This document shows, piece by piece, positions 23,727 to 33,105 of a stretch of 38,385 bases of DNA; the first letter of the stretch is position 1; each line of letters begins with the position of its first letter. The position numbers and the translations under genes are program-made. The stretch comes from Clostridia bacterium (GTDB lineage Bacteria > Bacillota > Clostridia > Oscillospirales > Acutalibacteraceae). The stretch lies in contig JAFRNP010000005.1 in assembly GCA_017430145.1 (NCBI GenBank), forward strand, positions 1 through 38,385. The letters are read 5' to 3'. The notes under the pieces were generated by a model, which worked only from the letters and a program-made list of their open reading frames with translations, had not been told where the DNA came from and searched no databases.

Positions 23727-26700
23727 ATGGCGAAGAGAACGGATATGAAAAAGGTACTGATCATCGGCTCCGGCCCCATTGTCATCGGGCAGGCGGCGGA
23801 ATTCGACTACGCGGGCACGCAGGCGTGCCTGGCGCTCAAGGAGGAGGGGTACGAGGTGATCCTTGTCAACTCCAACCCCGCCACGATCATGACGGATACA
23901 TCCATTGCCGATAAGGTCTATATGGAGCCGCTGACGCTGGAATACGTGGCAAAGATCCTGCGCTACGAGCGGCCCGACGCGATCGTGCCGGGCATCGGCG
24001 GCCAGACGGGGCTGAACCTTGCCATGCAGCTTGAAAAGAAGGGGATCTTAAAGGAGTGCGGCGTGCAGCTGCTGGGCACGCCCAGCGAGAGCATCGAGCG
24101 CGCGGAGGACCGGGAGCTGTTCAAGGAGATGTGCGAATCCATCGGCGAGCCGGTCATCCCGTCGGAGATCACCTATTCGCTTGAAGAAGCGAAGGCGGCG
24201 GCGCTGAGGATCGGCTATCCCGTGGTGCTGCGCCCAGCGTTTACGCTGGGCGGCACCGGCGGCGGCTTTGCAAACAACGAGGAGGAGCTGTATGAGATCG
24301 GCGTCAACGCCTTCCGTCTCTCGCCCGTCCATCAGGTGCTGATCGAAAAGAGCGTAAAAGGGTATAAAGAGATCGAGTTTGAGGTCATGCGCGACGGCTC
24401 AGATCACGCGATCACGATCTGCGGCATGGAAAACGTGGACCCCGTGGGCGTGCACACCGGCGACTCCATCGTGGTGGCGCCCATCCTGTCGCTGATCGAA
24501 AAGGACCTGAAAATGCTCAACGACAGCGCCATCAAGATCATTAAAGAGCTGAAGATCGAGGGCGGGTGCAACGTGCAGTTCGCGCTGCACCCCGAAACGA
24601 GCGAATACTACCTGATCGAAGTGAACCCCCGCGTGTCCCGCTCCTCGGCGCTGGCAAGCAAGGCCAGCGGCTATCCCATCGCCCGCGTCACCGCCAAGAT
24701 CGCCATGGGCATGCTTCTGGAGGAGATCCCGGTGGCGGGCGGCACCGCCGCCATCGAGCCGAGCCTCGATTATATCGTCGCCAAGTTCCCGCGTTTCCCG
24801 TTCGATAAATTCGCCGACGCGCCCAACCTTCTCGGCACGCAGATGAAGGCCACAGGAGAAGTCATGGGCATCGGCTCCACGCTTGAGGAGTGTTTCCTGA
24901 AATCCGTCAGATCTCTGGAGACCGGCGTCTGCCACCTGCGGCTTGCGAAATTCGACGGCATGTCCAATGAAGCGCTGTTTGCCTATATCGCCGATTTCCG
25001 CGACGACAATATTTATGCGATCGCCGAGCTTTTGCGCCGCGGCGCTTCGATTGAAAAGCTGCATGAGATCACAATGATTACCCCGCTGTTTCTGGAATCG
25101 GTCAAAAAGATCGTCCAGGAAGAAAAAACGGTCGAAGCCGCGCCGTTTGACGAGGGGATTTTGCGGGAGGCGAAAAAAATGGGCTTCTCCGACCGCTATA
25201 TTGCGTATCTCTGGAACTGCCCGGAGACGGACGTTTACCGCTTCCGCAGAGAAAAGGGCGTTACGCCTGTTTTTCGCATGGTGGATACGCTGCACACCGG
25301 CAAGTATATCGCCTACCTCTATTCCTCCTATTCGGGCAAAAACGACTCCAGACTTTCGGATAAGAAAAAGATCGTGGTGCTCGGCGCCGGGCCCATCCGC
25401 ATCGGGCAGGGCGTGGAATTCGACTACTCCACGGTCCATGCGGTGCAGACCATCAAGCGCGCGGGCTATGAAGCGATCATCATCAACAACAACCCCGAAA
25501 CGGTCTCCACCGATTACACGACCGCCGACAAGCTGTATTTTGAGCCCCTCACGCCCGAGGACGTGATGGCGATCGTGGATTTTGAGCAGCCGGAGGGCGT
25601 GATCGCCTCCCTCGGCGGCCAGACCGCGATCAACCTTGCAGAACCCCTGATGGCGCGCGGCGTGAAGATCATCGGTACCGACTGCGACGCCATCGAGCGG
25701 GCGGAGAACCGCGACAGCTTTGAAAAGATCCTTCTGGAGCTCAATATCCCGCAGCCGAAAGGGCAGGCGGTGACGAAGATCGAGGACGGCGTGAAGGCCG
25801 CCGCAGATATCGGCTATCCGGTGCTGGTGCGTCCCTCCTTCGTGCTCGGCGGGCGCGCCATGCAGATCGTCGCCAACGAAGAGCAGCTGCGGCAGTATCT
25901 GAAAACTGCCGTGGAGATCGACGCCGACAAGCCCGTACTGGTGGATAAATACATCCAGGGCAAAGAGGTGGAGGTGGACGCCATCTGCGACGGCGTGGAC
26001 GTGTTCGTGCCCGGCGTCATGGAACTGGTGGAGCGCACCGGCATCCACTCCGGCGACTCCATCAGCGTATATCCCACCTTCAGTATCTCCGACAAGGTCA
26101 AAGGCGTGATTTTGCAGTACGCCAAAAAACTGGGGCTCGGCATCGGCATCGTAGGGCTTTACAATATCCAGTTCATCGTGGATAAAAACGACGACGTGTA
26201 TATCATCGAGGTCAACCCCCGGTCCTCGCGCACCGTGCCCTTCCTGTCCAAATCCACCGGCTATTCGCTGGCGGATATCGCCACCGAAGTGATCCTCGGA
26301 AAAACGCTCAAGGAGCAGGGCATCTTCACGCTCTATCCCGACGAGAAAAAGCGCTGCTACGTGAAGGTGCCGGTATTCTCGTTCAACAAGATCAAGGGGC
26401 TGGACGCCTATCTTTCGCCGGAAATGAAGTCCACCGGCGAAGCCATCGGCTACGACGACAAGCTGAACCGCGCGCTTTACAAGGCGCTGCAGGCGGCGGG
26501 CATGAAGCTGCAGAATTACGGCACGGTGTTCGCCACCATCGCCGACAAGGACAAGGCGGAGGCGCTGCCGCTGATCCGCAGGTTCTATAACCTCGGCTTC
26601 AACATCCAGGCGACCGAGGGGACCGCGCGGTTCCTGAAGGAAAACGGCATCCGCACCCACGTGCTCAAAAAGATCAGCGACGGCAGCAGCGAGATCCCGG

Positions 26701-26900
26701 ACGCCATGCGGCAGGGCCACATCGCGTATTTCCTCAACACCCGCGATATCGGTTCCGCCCTGCAGTCCCGCGACGGGCAGCAGATCCGCACCCTCGCCAC
26801 CGAGAACAACGTGGCGATCTTCACCTCCCTCGATACGGTGCGCGTGCTGCTGGACGTGCTCGAAGAGACGACGCTGACGATCTCGACGATAGACGCGTAA
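23727..26900 (+). CDS. carB: carbamoyl-phosphate synthase large subunit
   Basis: A 1057-aa enzyme that makes carbamoyl phosphate from bicarbonate, ammonia (from the CarA glutaminase subunit) and two ATP. Two homologous halves are visible. Each begins with a preATP-grasp fold (IGSGPIVIGQAAEFDYAGTQ near residue 12; GAGPIRIGQGVEFDYSTVHA near 553) and carries an ATP-grasp domain (EVNPRVSRSSALASKASGYP; EVNPRSSRTVPFLSKSTGY). A C-terminal allosteric MGS-like domain follows (about 930-1057). The length is normal. It starts 3 nt after pyrC, with AGGAGG inside the pyrC end. The small subunit gene carA, normally adjacent, is absent from this operon, so it must lie elsewhere. Confidence 0.98.
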   Translation: MAKRTDMKKVLIIGSGPIVIGQAAEFDYAGTQACLALKEEGYEVILVNSNPATIMTDTSIADKVYMEPLTLEYVAKILRYERPDAIVPGIGGQTGLNLAMQLEKKGILKECGVQLLGTPSESIERAEDRELFKEMCESIGEPVIPSEITYSLEEAKAAALRIGYPVVLRPAFTLGGTGGGFANNEEELYEIGVNAFRLSPVHQVLIEKSVKGYKEIEFEVMRDGSDHAITICGMENVDPVGVHTGDSIVVAPILSLIEKDLKMLNDSAIKIIKELKIEGGCNVQFALHPETSEYYLIEVNPRVSRSSALASKASGYPIARVTAKIAMGMLLEEIPVAGGTAAIEPSLDYIVAKFPRFPFDKFADAPNLLGTQMKATGEVMGIGSTLEECFLKSVRSLETGVCHLRLAKFDGMSNEALFAYIADFRDDNIYAIAELLRRGASIEKLHEITMITPLFLESVKKIVQEEKTVEAAPFDEGILREAKKMGFSDRYIAYLWNCPETDVYRFRREKGVTPVFRMVDTLHTGKYIAYLYSSYSGKNDSRLSDKKKIVVLGAGPIRIGQGVEFDYSTVHAVQTIKRAGYEAIIINNNPETVSTDYTTADKLYFEPLTPEDVMAIVDFEQPEGVIASLGGQTAINLAEPLMARGVKIIGTDCDAIERAENRDSFEKILLELNIPQPKGQAVTKIEDGVKAAADIGYPVLVRPSFVLGGRAMQIVANEEQLRQYLKTAVEIDADKPVLVDKYIQGKEVEVDAICDGVDVFVPGVMELVERTGIHSGDSISVYPTFSISDKVKGVILQYAKKLGLGIGIVGLYNIQFIVDKNDDVYIIEVNPRSSRTVPFLSKSTGYSLADIATEVILGKTLKEQGIFTLYPDEKKRCYVKVPVFSFNKIKGLDAYLSPEMKSTGEAIGYDDKLNRALYKALQAAGMKLQNYGTVFATIADKDKAEALPLIRRFYNLGFNIQATEGTARFLKENGIRTHVLKKISDGSSEIPDAMRQGHIAYFLNTRDIGSALQSRDGQQIRTLATENNVAIFTSLDTVRVLLDVLEETTLTISTIDA

Positions 26901-26908
26901 GCCGACTG

Positions 26909-27143
26909 TACGCTTCAGCCTCATTGGATCGCCCTTTTGGCGAAAAGTAAAAAAGTATTAAAGTTACAAAGTAACAAATGAGGGCGGGCGCTGCCCGCAC
27001 CCGATTGTAGACGGCTTTACGCTTGCGCCTCAAAGGATCGCCCTTTTGGCGAAAAGTAAAAAAGTATTGAAGATACTATGATCAACGCCGCAGGGCGGCG
27101 TTCCGAATTTGTTACTTTGATACTTTTATACTTTGTTACTTTT
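26909..27143. repeat. octamer-based repeat element inside the pyr operon
   Basis: The gap of about 265 bp between carB and pyrK contains no gene. A 55-bp sequence occurs twice in direct orientation (26909-26963 and 27018-27072, 50 of 55 identical). Each copy holds a small TCGCC/GGCGA hairpin and an AAAGTA-rich tail. The tail of the first copy (26943-26979) is also repeated in inverted orientation at 27107-27143 (33 of 37). These AT-rich tails are period-8 arrays of AAAGTANN. No T-rich terminator is evident. The two outer arms could pair into a long stem enclosing the second direct copy. Confidence 0.8.
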
Positions 27144-27165
27144 AATTATCATTTCAGGAGTTTGA

Positions 27166-27900
27166 ATGAAAGATTCATTATTTTCAATTACCTCCAACCG
27201 CCCCTTGACCGCAGCTGTTTTTGAAATGCGGCTTTCGGGCGATACGTCCGATATCACGGCTGCGGGGCAGTTTGTGAATATCCGGCTCGACGGGCTCTAT
27301 CTGCGGCGGCCGATCTCGGTGTGCAGCGTGGACGGCAGCGAACTGACGCTTGTGTATAAGGTCGTCGGCAAGGGGACGGAAAAGATGTCCGAAATGAAGC
27401 CCGGGCAGACGCTGCAGGTCTTAACGGGCCTCGGCAACGGGTACGACCTGATGACGGCGGGTGAAAAACCGCTGCTTCTGGGCGGCGGCGTGGGCGTGCC
27501 GCCGCTGTATGAGCTGGCAAAGCGCCTCGGAGCCGAAAACCGGGAGGTTTGCGTCGTGCTCGGGTTCAATACCGCAGACGAGGTCTTTTATGAAGAGGAA
27601 TTCAGATCCCTCGGCTGCAGCGTCACGGTGGCGACGGCGGACGGCAGTTACGGCGAAAAGGGGTTTGTGACCGACTGTTTGCCGCAGGATTACACCTACG
27701 TTTACACCTGCGGGCCGGAGCCGATGCTGCGCGCCGTATACGGCTGTATCAGAACCTCGGGGCAGTTCAGCTTTGAAGAACGCATGGGCTGCGGCTTCGG
27801 CGCCTGCATGGGATGCAGCTGCAAGACCGTGACGGGGTATAAACGCATCTGCCGGGACGGCCCGGTGCTCAGAAAGGAGGAGATCCTGTGGGCAGACTGA
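27166..27900 (+). CDS. pyrK: dihydroorotate dehydrogenase B, electron-transfer subunit
   Basis: A 244-aa iron-sulfur flavoprotein that passes electrons from PyrD to NAD+. The FAD-binding barrel includes LRRPISVCSV (about 44-53), the NAD-binding half includes LLLGGGVGVPPLYELA (about 103-118), and the C-terminal [2Fe-2S] cluster ligands are Cys209, Cys214, Cys217 and Cys229 (in MGCGFGACMGCSCK ... ICRDGP). The length is typical. The start follows a CAGGAG site. It overlaps pyrD by 13 nt, as usual for the two subunits of the class 1B enzyme. Confidence 0.97.
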   Translation: MKDSLFSITSNRPLTAAVFEMRLSGDTSDITAAGQFVNIRLDGLYLRRPISVCSVDGSELTLVYKVVGKGTEKMSEMKPGQTLQVLTGLGNGYDLMTAGEKPLLLGGGVGVPPLYELAKRLGAENREVCVVLGFNTADEVFYEEEFRSLGCSVTVATADGSYGEKGFVTDCLPQDYTYVYTCGPEPMLRAVYGCIRTSGQFSFEERMGCGFGACMGCSCKTVTGYKRICRDGPVLRKEEILWAD

Positions 27901-28805
27901 ATACGACCCTTTGCGGGATCGGGCTCGACAACCCCGTGATCCCCGCCTCCGGCACGTTCGGGTACGGATACGAATTTGCCGAATGGTACGATATCAATAT
28001 TCTGGGGACCTTTTCGTTCAAAGGCACCACAAAGGACCCCCGCTTCGGCAACCCGACGCCGCGCATCGCGGAATGTACCGCCGGCATGATCAACGCCGTG
28101 GGCCTGCAGAACCCGGGCGTGGAGGCGGTGATCAGGGAAGAGCTGCCGAAGCTGAAAAAAGTTTTCCATAAGCCCGTCATGGCCAACGTCAGCGGCTTTT
28201 CGGTGGCGGATTACGCCTATACCTGTGAAAAGCTCGATAAAGAGGACACCGTCGGCTGGCTGGAGGTCAACGTCTCCTGTCCCAACGTCCACGGCGGCGG
28301 CATGAGCTTCGGCACCGACCCGAAGGCGGCGGCGCAGGTGACGAAAGCCGTCAGAAAGGTGACCAAAAAGCCCGTGATCGTCAAGCTGTCGCCGAACGTC
28401 ACCGATATCGTCGCCGTCGCAAAGGCGTGCGAGGCGGCGGGCGCGGACGGGATCAGCCTTGTGAACACCCTGCTCGGGATGCGCATCGACGTAAAGACCC
28501 GAAAACCCGTGATCGCCAATACCATGGGCGGCTTTTCGGGGCCCGCGATCTTCCCGGTGGCGTTGCGCATGGTTTATCAGGTTGCAAACGCCGTGAAGAT
28601 CCCGGTGGTGGGCATGGGCGGCGTTTCAAGCGCCGAGGACGTGCTGGAAATGCTGCTGGCGGGCGCTGTGGCCGTGGAAGTCGGCTGCGCCAATCTCATC
28701 GACCCGCTGGCGTGCAAAACGATCATAGAGGAACTGCCCGCCGTGATGGACCGGTACGATATCGAAACTGTTTCTGAGATCATAGGAGGTGTACGCCATG
28801 GGTAA
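27888..28805 (+). CDS. pyrD: dihydroorotate dehydrogenase B, catalytic subunit
   Basis: A 305-aa FMN enzyme (TIM barrel) that oxidises dihydroorotate to orotate in the cytoplasm. It is class 1B: the active-site base is Cys131 in [11 protein letters not shown], and PyrK is adjacent. FMN-binding segments include [22 protein letters not shown] and [18 protein letters not shown]. Translation starts at a GTG inside the end of pyrK, with AGGAGG 7 nt upstream. It overlaps pyrF by 8 nt. Confidence 0.97.
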   Translation: MGRLNTTLCGIGLDNPVIPASGTFGYGYEFAEWYDINILGTFSFKGTTKDPRFGNPTPRIAECTAGMINAVGLQNPGVEAVIREELPKLKKVFHKPVMANVSGFSVADYAYTCEKLDKEDTVGWLEVNVSCPNVHGGGMSFGTDPKAAAQVTKAVRKVTKKPVIVKLSPNVTDIVAVAKACEAAGADGISLVNTLLGMRIDVKTRKPVIANTMGGFSGPAIFPVALRMVYQVANAVKIPVVGMGGVSSAEDVLEMLLAGAVAVEVGCANLIDPLACKTIIEELPAVMDRYDIETVSEIIGGVRHG

Positions 28806-29499
28806 AGACGTGATCATTGCCTGCGATTTTGCGAGCGCACAGGAGACCTTTGCGTTTCTGGACCGCTTTACCGAAGAAAAGCCGTTTGTAAAGATCGGTA
28901 TGGAGCTGTTTTATGCCGAGGGGCCCGCGATCGTGCGGGAGCTGAAAGCCCGGGGCCATAAGATCTTTCTGGATTTGAAGCTGCACGATATCCCGAACAC
29001 CGTCAAAAAGGCCATGGCGGTGCTCTCGCGCCTTGACGTGGATATCACGAACCTGCACGCCGCAGGGACCGTCGGCATGATGCGTTCTGCCGTCGAGGGG
29101 CTGACGCGCCCGGACGGTACCAGACCGCTTCTGATCGCCGTTACGCAGCTGACCTCCACCGACCAGGCGGCGATGGAGGAGGACCTGTGGATCCGCGCGC
29201 CCATCGACGAGGTGGTGATGCACTACGCCGAAAACGCGAAAAATGCGGGGCTTGACGGCGTGGTCTGTTCGCCGCTGGAAGCGGGAAAGGTCCATGCACG
29301 CTGCGGCGCAGCCTTTTTAACGGTCACCCCGGGCGTGCGCTTTGCCGACGGGGATATCGGCGACCAGAAACGCGTGATGACGCCTGCCGAAGCAAAACGC
29401 ATCGGCTCCGATTATATCGTGGTGGGGCGGCCGATCACGGCGGCGGATGACCCGGTGGCGGCGTACCGCCGGTGTGTAAAAGAATTTGTCGGAGAATAA
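28798..29499 (+). CDS. pyrF: orotidine 5'-phosphate decarboxylase
   Basis: A 233-aa TIM-barrel enzyme that decarboxylates OMP to UMP, last step of the pathway. The catalytic Asp-Lys-Asp set is in [10 protein letters not shown] (Asp59, Lys61, Asp64). The phosphate-binding end is [21 protein letters not shown] and [18 protein letters not shown] 28798 has GGAGG 10 nt upstream; the in-frame GTG at 28789 overlaps that ribosome site. It overlaps the end of pyrD and is followed by pyrE after 11 nt. Confidence 0.97.
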   Translation: MGKDVIIACDFASAQETFAFLDRFTEEKPFVKIGMELFYAEGPAIVRELKARGHKIFLDLKLHDIPNTVKKAMAVLSRLDVDITNLHAAGTVGMMRSAVEGLTRPDGTRPLLIAVTQLTSTDQAAMEEDLWIRAPIDEVVMHYAENAKNAGLDGVVCSPLEAGKVHARCGAAFLTVTPGVRFADGDIGDQKRVMTPAEAKRIGSDYIVVGRPITAADDPVAAYRRCVKEFVGE

Positions 29500-29510
29500 G
29501 GAGGAGAGAT

Positions 29511-30152
29511 ATGGAACTGAAAACGCTGATCGCAAAGGATCTGTTATCCATTCAGGCGGTGTTTTTTCGCCCGGACGAGCCCTTTACCTGGGCGTCCGGC
29601 ATCAAAAGCCCGGTCTATTGCGACAACCGGCTGACGCTCACGGCGCCTGAGGTGCGCACGGACGTTGAAAACGGGCTGAAAACGCTGATAGAGACCCATT
29701 ATCCGGACGCCGAGGTCCTGATGGGCACCTCCACCGCCGGTATCGCCCACGCGGCGATCACGGCGCATCTGATGGGCCTGCCGATGGGCTACGTGCGCTC
29801 CGGCGCGAAGGACCACGGACGGCAGAACCAGATCGAGGGCAGGCTTGAAAAAGGGCAGAAGGTCGTTGTTGTGGAGGACCTGATCTCCACGGGCGGCTCC
29901 GTTTTAGAGGTCGTTCAGGTCCTCAGGGACGCGGGCGCCGAAGTGCTGGGCATTGCGTCGATCTTTACCTACGGGATGCAGAAGGGGATCGACCGGCTGA
30001 ACGCGGCGAACGTGAAAAACGTTTCTCTGACGGATTTTGACTGCATCGCCGAGGTCGCCGCCGCGCAGGGGTATATCAAACCCGCGGACGTGCGCCGCCT
30101 GATCGCTTTCCGGAACAACCCTTCCGACGAAAGCTGGAGGGATGTGAAATGA
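29511..30152 (+). CDS. pyrE: orotate phosphoribosyltransferase
   Basis: A 213-aa type I phosphoribosyltransferase that joins orotate to PRPP to give OMP. The PRPP-binding loop [13 protein letters not shown] lies at about residues 117-129, and the flexible catalytic loop ([15 protein letters not shown]) at about 97-111. ATG 29511 has GGAGGAG 6 nt upstream and begins the conserved domain; the longer frame to 29472 lies inside pyrF. Its stop overlaps the pyrB start by 4 nt (ATGA). Confidence 0.97.
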   Translation: MELKTLIAKDLLSIQAVFFRPDEPFTWASGIKSPVYCDNRLTLTAPEVRTDVENGLKTLIETHYPDAEVLMGTSTAGIAHAAITAHLMGLPMGYVRSGAKDHGRQNQIEGRLEKGQKVVVVEDLISTGGSVLEVVQVLRDAGAEVLGIASIFTYGMQKGIDRLNAANVKNVSLTDFDCIAEVAAAQGYIKPADVRRLIAFRNNPSDESWRDVK

Positions 30153-31072
30153 GAAGTGTGATCGACATTCTGGATCTGGACGTTCATGAGCTTGACGCCC
30201 TGACCGATACGGCGCTCGATATCATCGCGCATCCGGACGACTACGCCGACGCCTGCCGTCGAAAGAAGCTGGCGACCCTGTTTTTTGAGCCCTCCACCCG
30301 TACGCGCCTGAGCTTTGAGGCGGCGATGTACGAGCTGGGCGGCAACGTGCTGAGCATGGCAAGCGCCGCCGCCTCCTCCGCCGCAAAAGGGGAGAGCGTG
30401 GCGGATACGGTAAAGACCGTGAGCTGCTACGCCGATATCATCGCCATGCGCCACCCGAAGGAGGGCGCGGCGCTGGTGGCGGCAAACAGCGCGACGGTGC
30501 CGGTGATCAACGCCGGCGACGGCGGCCACTGCCACCCGACCCAGACGCTGGCGGACCTTTTGACCGTACGCCGTGAAAAAGGGCGTTTCGGCGATCTGAC
30601 CGTGGGGTTCTGCGGGGACCTGAAGTTCGGCAGGACGGTGCACTCCTTTATCAGCGCGCTGTCGCGTTATCCGGGCGTCAGATTCGTACTGATCTCCCCA
30701 GAAGAACTGAAGCTTCCCAGCTACATCAAAAAGGACGTGCTGCAAAAAAAAGAGATCCCTTATGTTCAGACGGAGGATCTCGAGGATGCGCTGCCCGGGC
30801 TTGATATTCTGTACATGACCCGTGTGCAGCGGGAGCGGTTCTTTAACGAAGAGGATTACCTGCGGCTCAAGGACAGCTATATTTTAACGCCGGATAAGCT
30901 GAAAAACGCCGGGCCTGACCTTTCGGTCATGCATCCGCTGCCGCGCGTGAATGAGATCAGCGTTGCGATCGACAACGACCCGCGCGCCTGCTATTTCAAA
31001 CAGGTCTCAAACGGCAAATACATGCGCATGGCGCTCATATTAAAGCTATTAAAGGAGGCGGGTACGCTATGA
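30149..31072 (+). CDS. pyrB: aspartate carbamoyltransferase catalytic subunit
   Basis: A 307-aa enzyme that condenses carbamoyl phosphate with aspartate, the committed step of pyrimidine synthesis. The carbamoyl-phosphate loop STRTR is at about residues 49-53 ([12 protein letters not shown]), HPTQ at 129-132, and the aspartate-side loop [10 protein letters not shown] near 260. The length is normal. It overlaps both pyrE and pyrI by 4 nt, so the three genes are translationally coupled. Confidence 0.98.
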   Translation: MRSVIDILDLDVHELDALTDTALDIIAHPDDYADACRRKKLATLFFEPSTRTRLSFEAAMYELGGNVLSMASAAASSAAKGESVADTVKTVSCYADIIAMRHPKEGAALVAANSATVPVINAGDGGHCHPTQTLADLLTVRREKGRFGDLTVGFCGDLKFGRTVHSFISALSRYPGVRFVLISPEELKLPSYIKKDVLQKKEIPYVQTEDLEDALPGLDILYMTRVQRERFFNEEDYLRLKDSYILTPDKLKNAGPDLSVMHPLPRVNEISVAIDNDPRACYFKQVSNGKYMRMALILKLLKEAGTL

Positions 31073-31485
31073 CGGTAGATTCCATTCTCAACGGCGTGGT
31101 GATCGACCACATCACGGCAGGTTCCGGCATGCGCCTGTTTGAGCTGTTGAAGCTCGACCGGATGGACGTGACGGTGGCGCTGATGAAAAACGTGACCAGC
31201 CGCAAAATGGGGCGCAAGGACATCATAAAGATCGACGCGGATATCCCGATCGACCTGGACGTGATCGGTTTCGTGGATCCCGGCGCCACGGTGAACATCA
31301 TCAAAAACGGGGAACTGGCGGAGAAAAAGAGCATCCGCCTGCCCGATACCTTAAAGGGCGTTCTGCGCTGCAAAAACCCACGCTGCATCGTGACCACCGA
31401 GCAGGAGCTGCCGCAGATCTTCCGGCTCACAGACCCGGCGGAAAGGGTATACAGGTGCGTATACTGCGAGACGAAAGCGCAATGA
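31069..31485 (+). CDS. pyrI: aspartate carbamoyltransferase regulatory subunit
   Basis: A 138-aa nucleotide-binding subunit that forms the allosteric ATCase holoenzyme with PyrB. The N-terminal allosteric domain includes [12 protein letters not shown] and [18 protein letters not shown]. The C-terminal zinc ribbon has Cys101, Cys106, Cys130 and Cys133 (CKNPRC ... CVYC), which bridges to PyrB. It is somewhat shorter than the enterobacterial protein (about 150 aa). It ends the operon. Its presence implies nucleotide feedback on ATCase in addition to the attenuator. Confidence 0.97.
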   Translation: MTVDSILNGVVIDHITAGSGMRLFELLKLDRMDVTVALMKNVTSRKMGRKDIIKIDADIPIDLDVIGFVDPGATVNIIKNGELAEKKSIRLPDTLKGVLRCKNPRCIVTTEQELPQIFRLTDPAERVYRCVYCETKAQ

Positions 31486-31486
31486 A

Positions 31487-31524
31487 AAACGCCCGGCATA
31501 AAGCCCGGACGGCGTGATTTTTTT
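31487..31524 (+). terminator. probable terminator of the pyr operon
   Basis: CGCCCGG pairs imperfectly (one bulge) with CCGGACGGCG, followed by TGATTTTTTTA. A stronger hairpin follows at once. Confidence 0.5.
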
Positions 31525-31536
31525 ACTATCATAAAT

Positions 31537-31580
31537 AAAGGACCGGCAGTCTCTCTTCTGTGGGAACTGCCGGTCCTTTT
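31537..31580. terminator. bidirectional terminator between pyrI and the leftward gene
   Basis: AAAGGACCGGCAGT (31537-31550) and ACTGCCGGTCCTTT (31566-31579) form a perfect 14-bp stem with a T-run on the right; the leftward direction has CTTTATTTAT. It serves the two convergent operons. Confidence 0.85.
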
Positions 31581-31619
31581 ACGGTTTGTTCGCGGGATCC
31601 GCATGGATCCCGCGCCGTG

Positions 31620-32042
31620 TTATTCTTTTGTCGGATCCGGGAAGCTGCTGTCCTGCCCGGTCGGGGCTTCTGTGCCGTCGGGAATGCTGACCGTTGCAGG
31701 AGCGCTGCCCGCCGCTTTTGCGCGCTTGTTTTTGCGGCTCAGGACAATGATGATCACGCCTGTGACCAGCATGACGCACACAACGAGAGCGATCGTCAGG
31801 AGGTTGTGTCTGCGTATGCTTTCTTCTATGTTCGTTTTCGTTGCGGGTTCAACAGACACAGCGGCTTCGTCTGCGTCTGGTTCATACTCGGTCTCGGTCT
31901 CGGCGTAGTAGTCGTAGTAGTCTTCGGCGCTGTCGTAATGCTCCACACCGTTCTCATCTGTCCAGACCAAATCGGCATAGACGGGGGTTAGGAAGGCGCA
32001 TAACAGGAACAGAGCGAAAATGAGGGAAAAACTTTTTTTCAT
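31620..32042 (-). CDS. small secreted, membrane-anchored protein
   Basis: A 140-aa protein. The signal peptide is cleaved near VYA-D (residue 23), leaving a short acidic and tyrosine-rich exposed part (DLVWTDENG ... DYYDYYAETETEYEPD). One transmembrane helix follows (about 81-101, LVVCVMLVTGVIIIVLS), then a basic and Thr/Pro-rich cytoplasmic tail. The signal-peptide end (ADLVW) and the membrane helix are shared with the next protein (32169-33074), so it looks like a shortened paralog lacking the SH3-like domain. ATG 32042 has AGGAG about 10 nt upstream. Function unknown. Confidence 0.72.
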   Translation of the reverse strand: MKKSFSLIFALFLLCAFLTPVYADLVWTDENGVEHYDSAEDYYDYYAETETEYEPDADEAAVSVEPATKTNIEESIRRHNLLTIALVVCVMLVTGVIIIVLSRKNKRAKAAGSAPATVSIPDGTEAPTGQDSSFPDPTKE

Positions 32043-32168
32043 GAGAGATGAGCTCCTTTCTGTTTGGTACGGTTCATTTATAAGACAGAGCGGAAAGCAA
32101 ACGTATTGCATCCGTAGTATGGATCGTTTTCCATTTTCGTCATTTGATTTTTCAGACGTAAAGACGGA

Positions 32169-33074
32169 TTATTGTGGGTCGTGCCATCCAATGCTTTCTT
32201 CCGAATAACTGTCTTCCGTGTACTGCGGGTAGTCTGCCGTTCCGGGGGCTGTAATGGGGGCGGCGTTTTTCTTCCGCTTATTCTTAAGGCTCAGTAAGAC
32301 GATGATGACGCCGGTCACAAGCATCACGCACACAACGAGCACGATCGGCAGGAGGATGCGGCTGCGTGTGGTTTCTTTTTCGGTCGTTTGCGTTGCGGGT
32401 TCGGTGGTTTCTGCGGGCGTCGCAGTCTCACCGGGGATCGTGCCGGAAAATTCAGGCGCTGTTATGGGCAGGTTTTCATTGTAGCGGTCGTTCAGGCAGA
32501 TCCAGTTCTCGTCTCCAAGCTGATAAAGCCAGCCGGTACGCCCCCAGACGCGTCCTTTGCTGTCAGTCCAATGCTTATCGATTTTGATGTCCTTTTCTCC
32601 CATTTGTTCTGCGAGCTCAACATTTCCGCTGAGGAGCGCAAAGTGATGATCGGAACCCGGAAAGGTCCAGAGGACCAGTCCCTCTTCCATCGAAACGATT
32701 TCGTCTGCCGGCGCATCGGTGAATTCCCCGGCGTGGTCTTCATAGAAATTACCGATATTATAGTAGTGTTGACAGTTTTGCGGTATGATCCAGCCGGATT
32801 CGTCACTGAGAAGGCGCCAGTTGTTTTTCCAGACGACGCAGGTATAGAAATCTGCCCCCTCTTCTATGGTTTCTACAACGGTGTCGTCCTCCGGCGACTT
32901 GTATACCTTGAGTGTCGAGAGCGCGTGGTATTTATCGTCAACAGTGGTGCATTCGTCTCGATGCGCAGAATAAAAATCGTCCGTTGGTTCCCACACGACG
33001 TCGGCAAAAGCGGGACAGAGAATTGCAAACAGCAGCAACAGCGTGAAACCGAATGTCAGACTTTTCTTTAACAT
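32169..33074 (-). CDS. surface protein with SH3-like domain and C-terminal membrane anchor
   Basis: A 301-aa protein. The signal peptide is cleaved near AFA-D, then comes the mature start DVVWEPTDDFYSAHRDEC, a pattern common in gut-Firmicute secreted proteins. Residues 40-215 are beta-rich and resemble SH3-like units (STLKVYKSPEDDT ... EEGADFYTCVVWKNNWRLLS, then KGRVWGRTGWLYQLG). A Thr/Glu/Pro linker (220-238), a transmembrane helix (about 243-265) and a basic Pro-rich tail complete it. ATG 33074 has AAGGA 9-12 nt upstream; the in-frame ATG at 33083 touches the ribosome site. It follows the small membrane protein gene by 31 bp and is probably in its operon. Confidence 0.75.
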   Translation of the reverse strand: MLKKSLTFGFTLLLLFAILCPAFADVVWEPTDDFYSAHRDECTTVDDKYHALSTLKVYKSPEDDTVVETIEEGADFYTCVVWKNNWRLLSDESGWIIPQNCQHYYNIGNFYEDHAGEFTDAPADEIVSMEEGLVLWTFPGSDHHFALLSGNVELAEQMGEKDIKIDKHWTDSKGRVWGRTGWLYQLGDENWICLNDRYNENLPITAPEFSGTIPGETATPAETTEPATQTTEKETTRSRILLPIVLVVCVMLVTGVIIVLLSLKNKRKKNAAPITAPGTADYPQYTEDSYSEESIGWHDPQ

Positions 33075-33105
33075 AAATATCATCCTTTCTGAGACTATTT
33101 GTTTT

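Noticed and set aside
24399-26924. 841-codon open frame opposite carB
   Set aside because: It is an antisense shadow rich in Arg, His and Asp with no domain pattern; carB is certain on the other strand.
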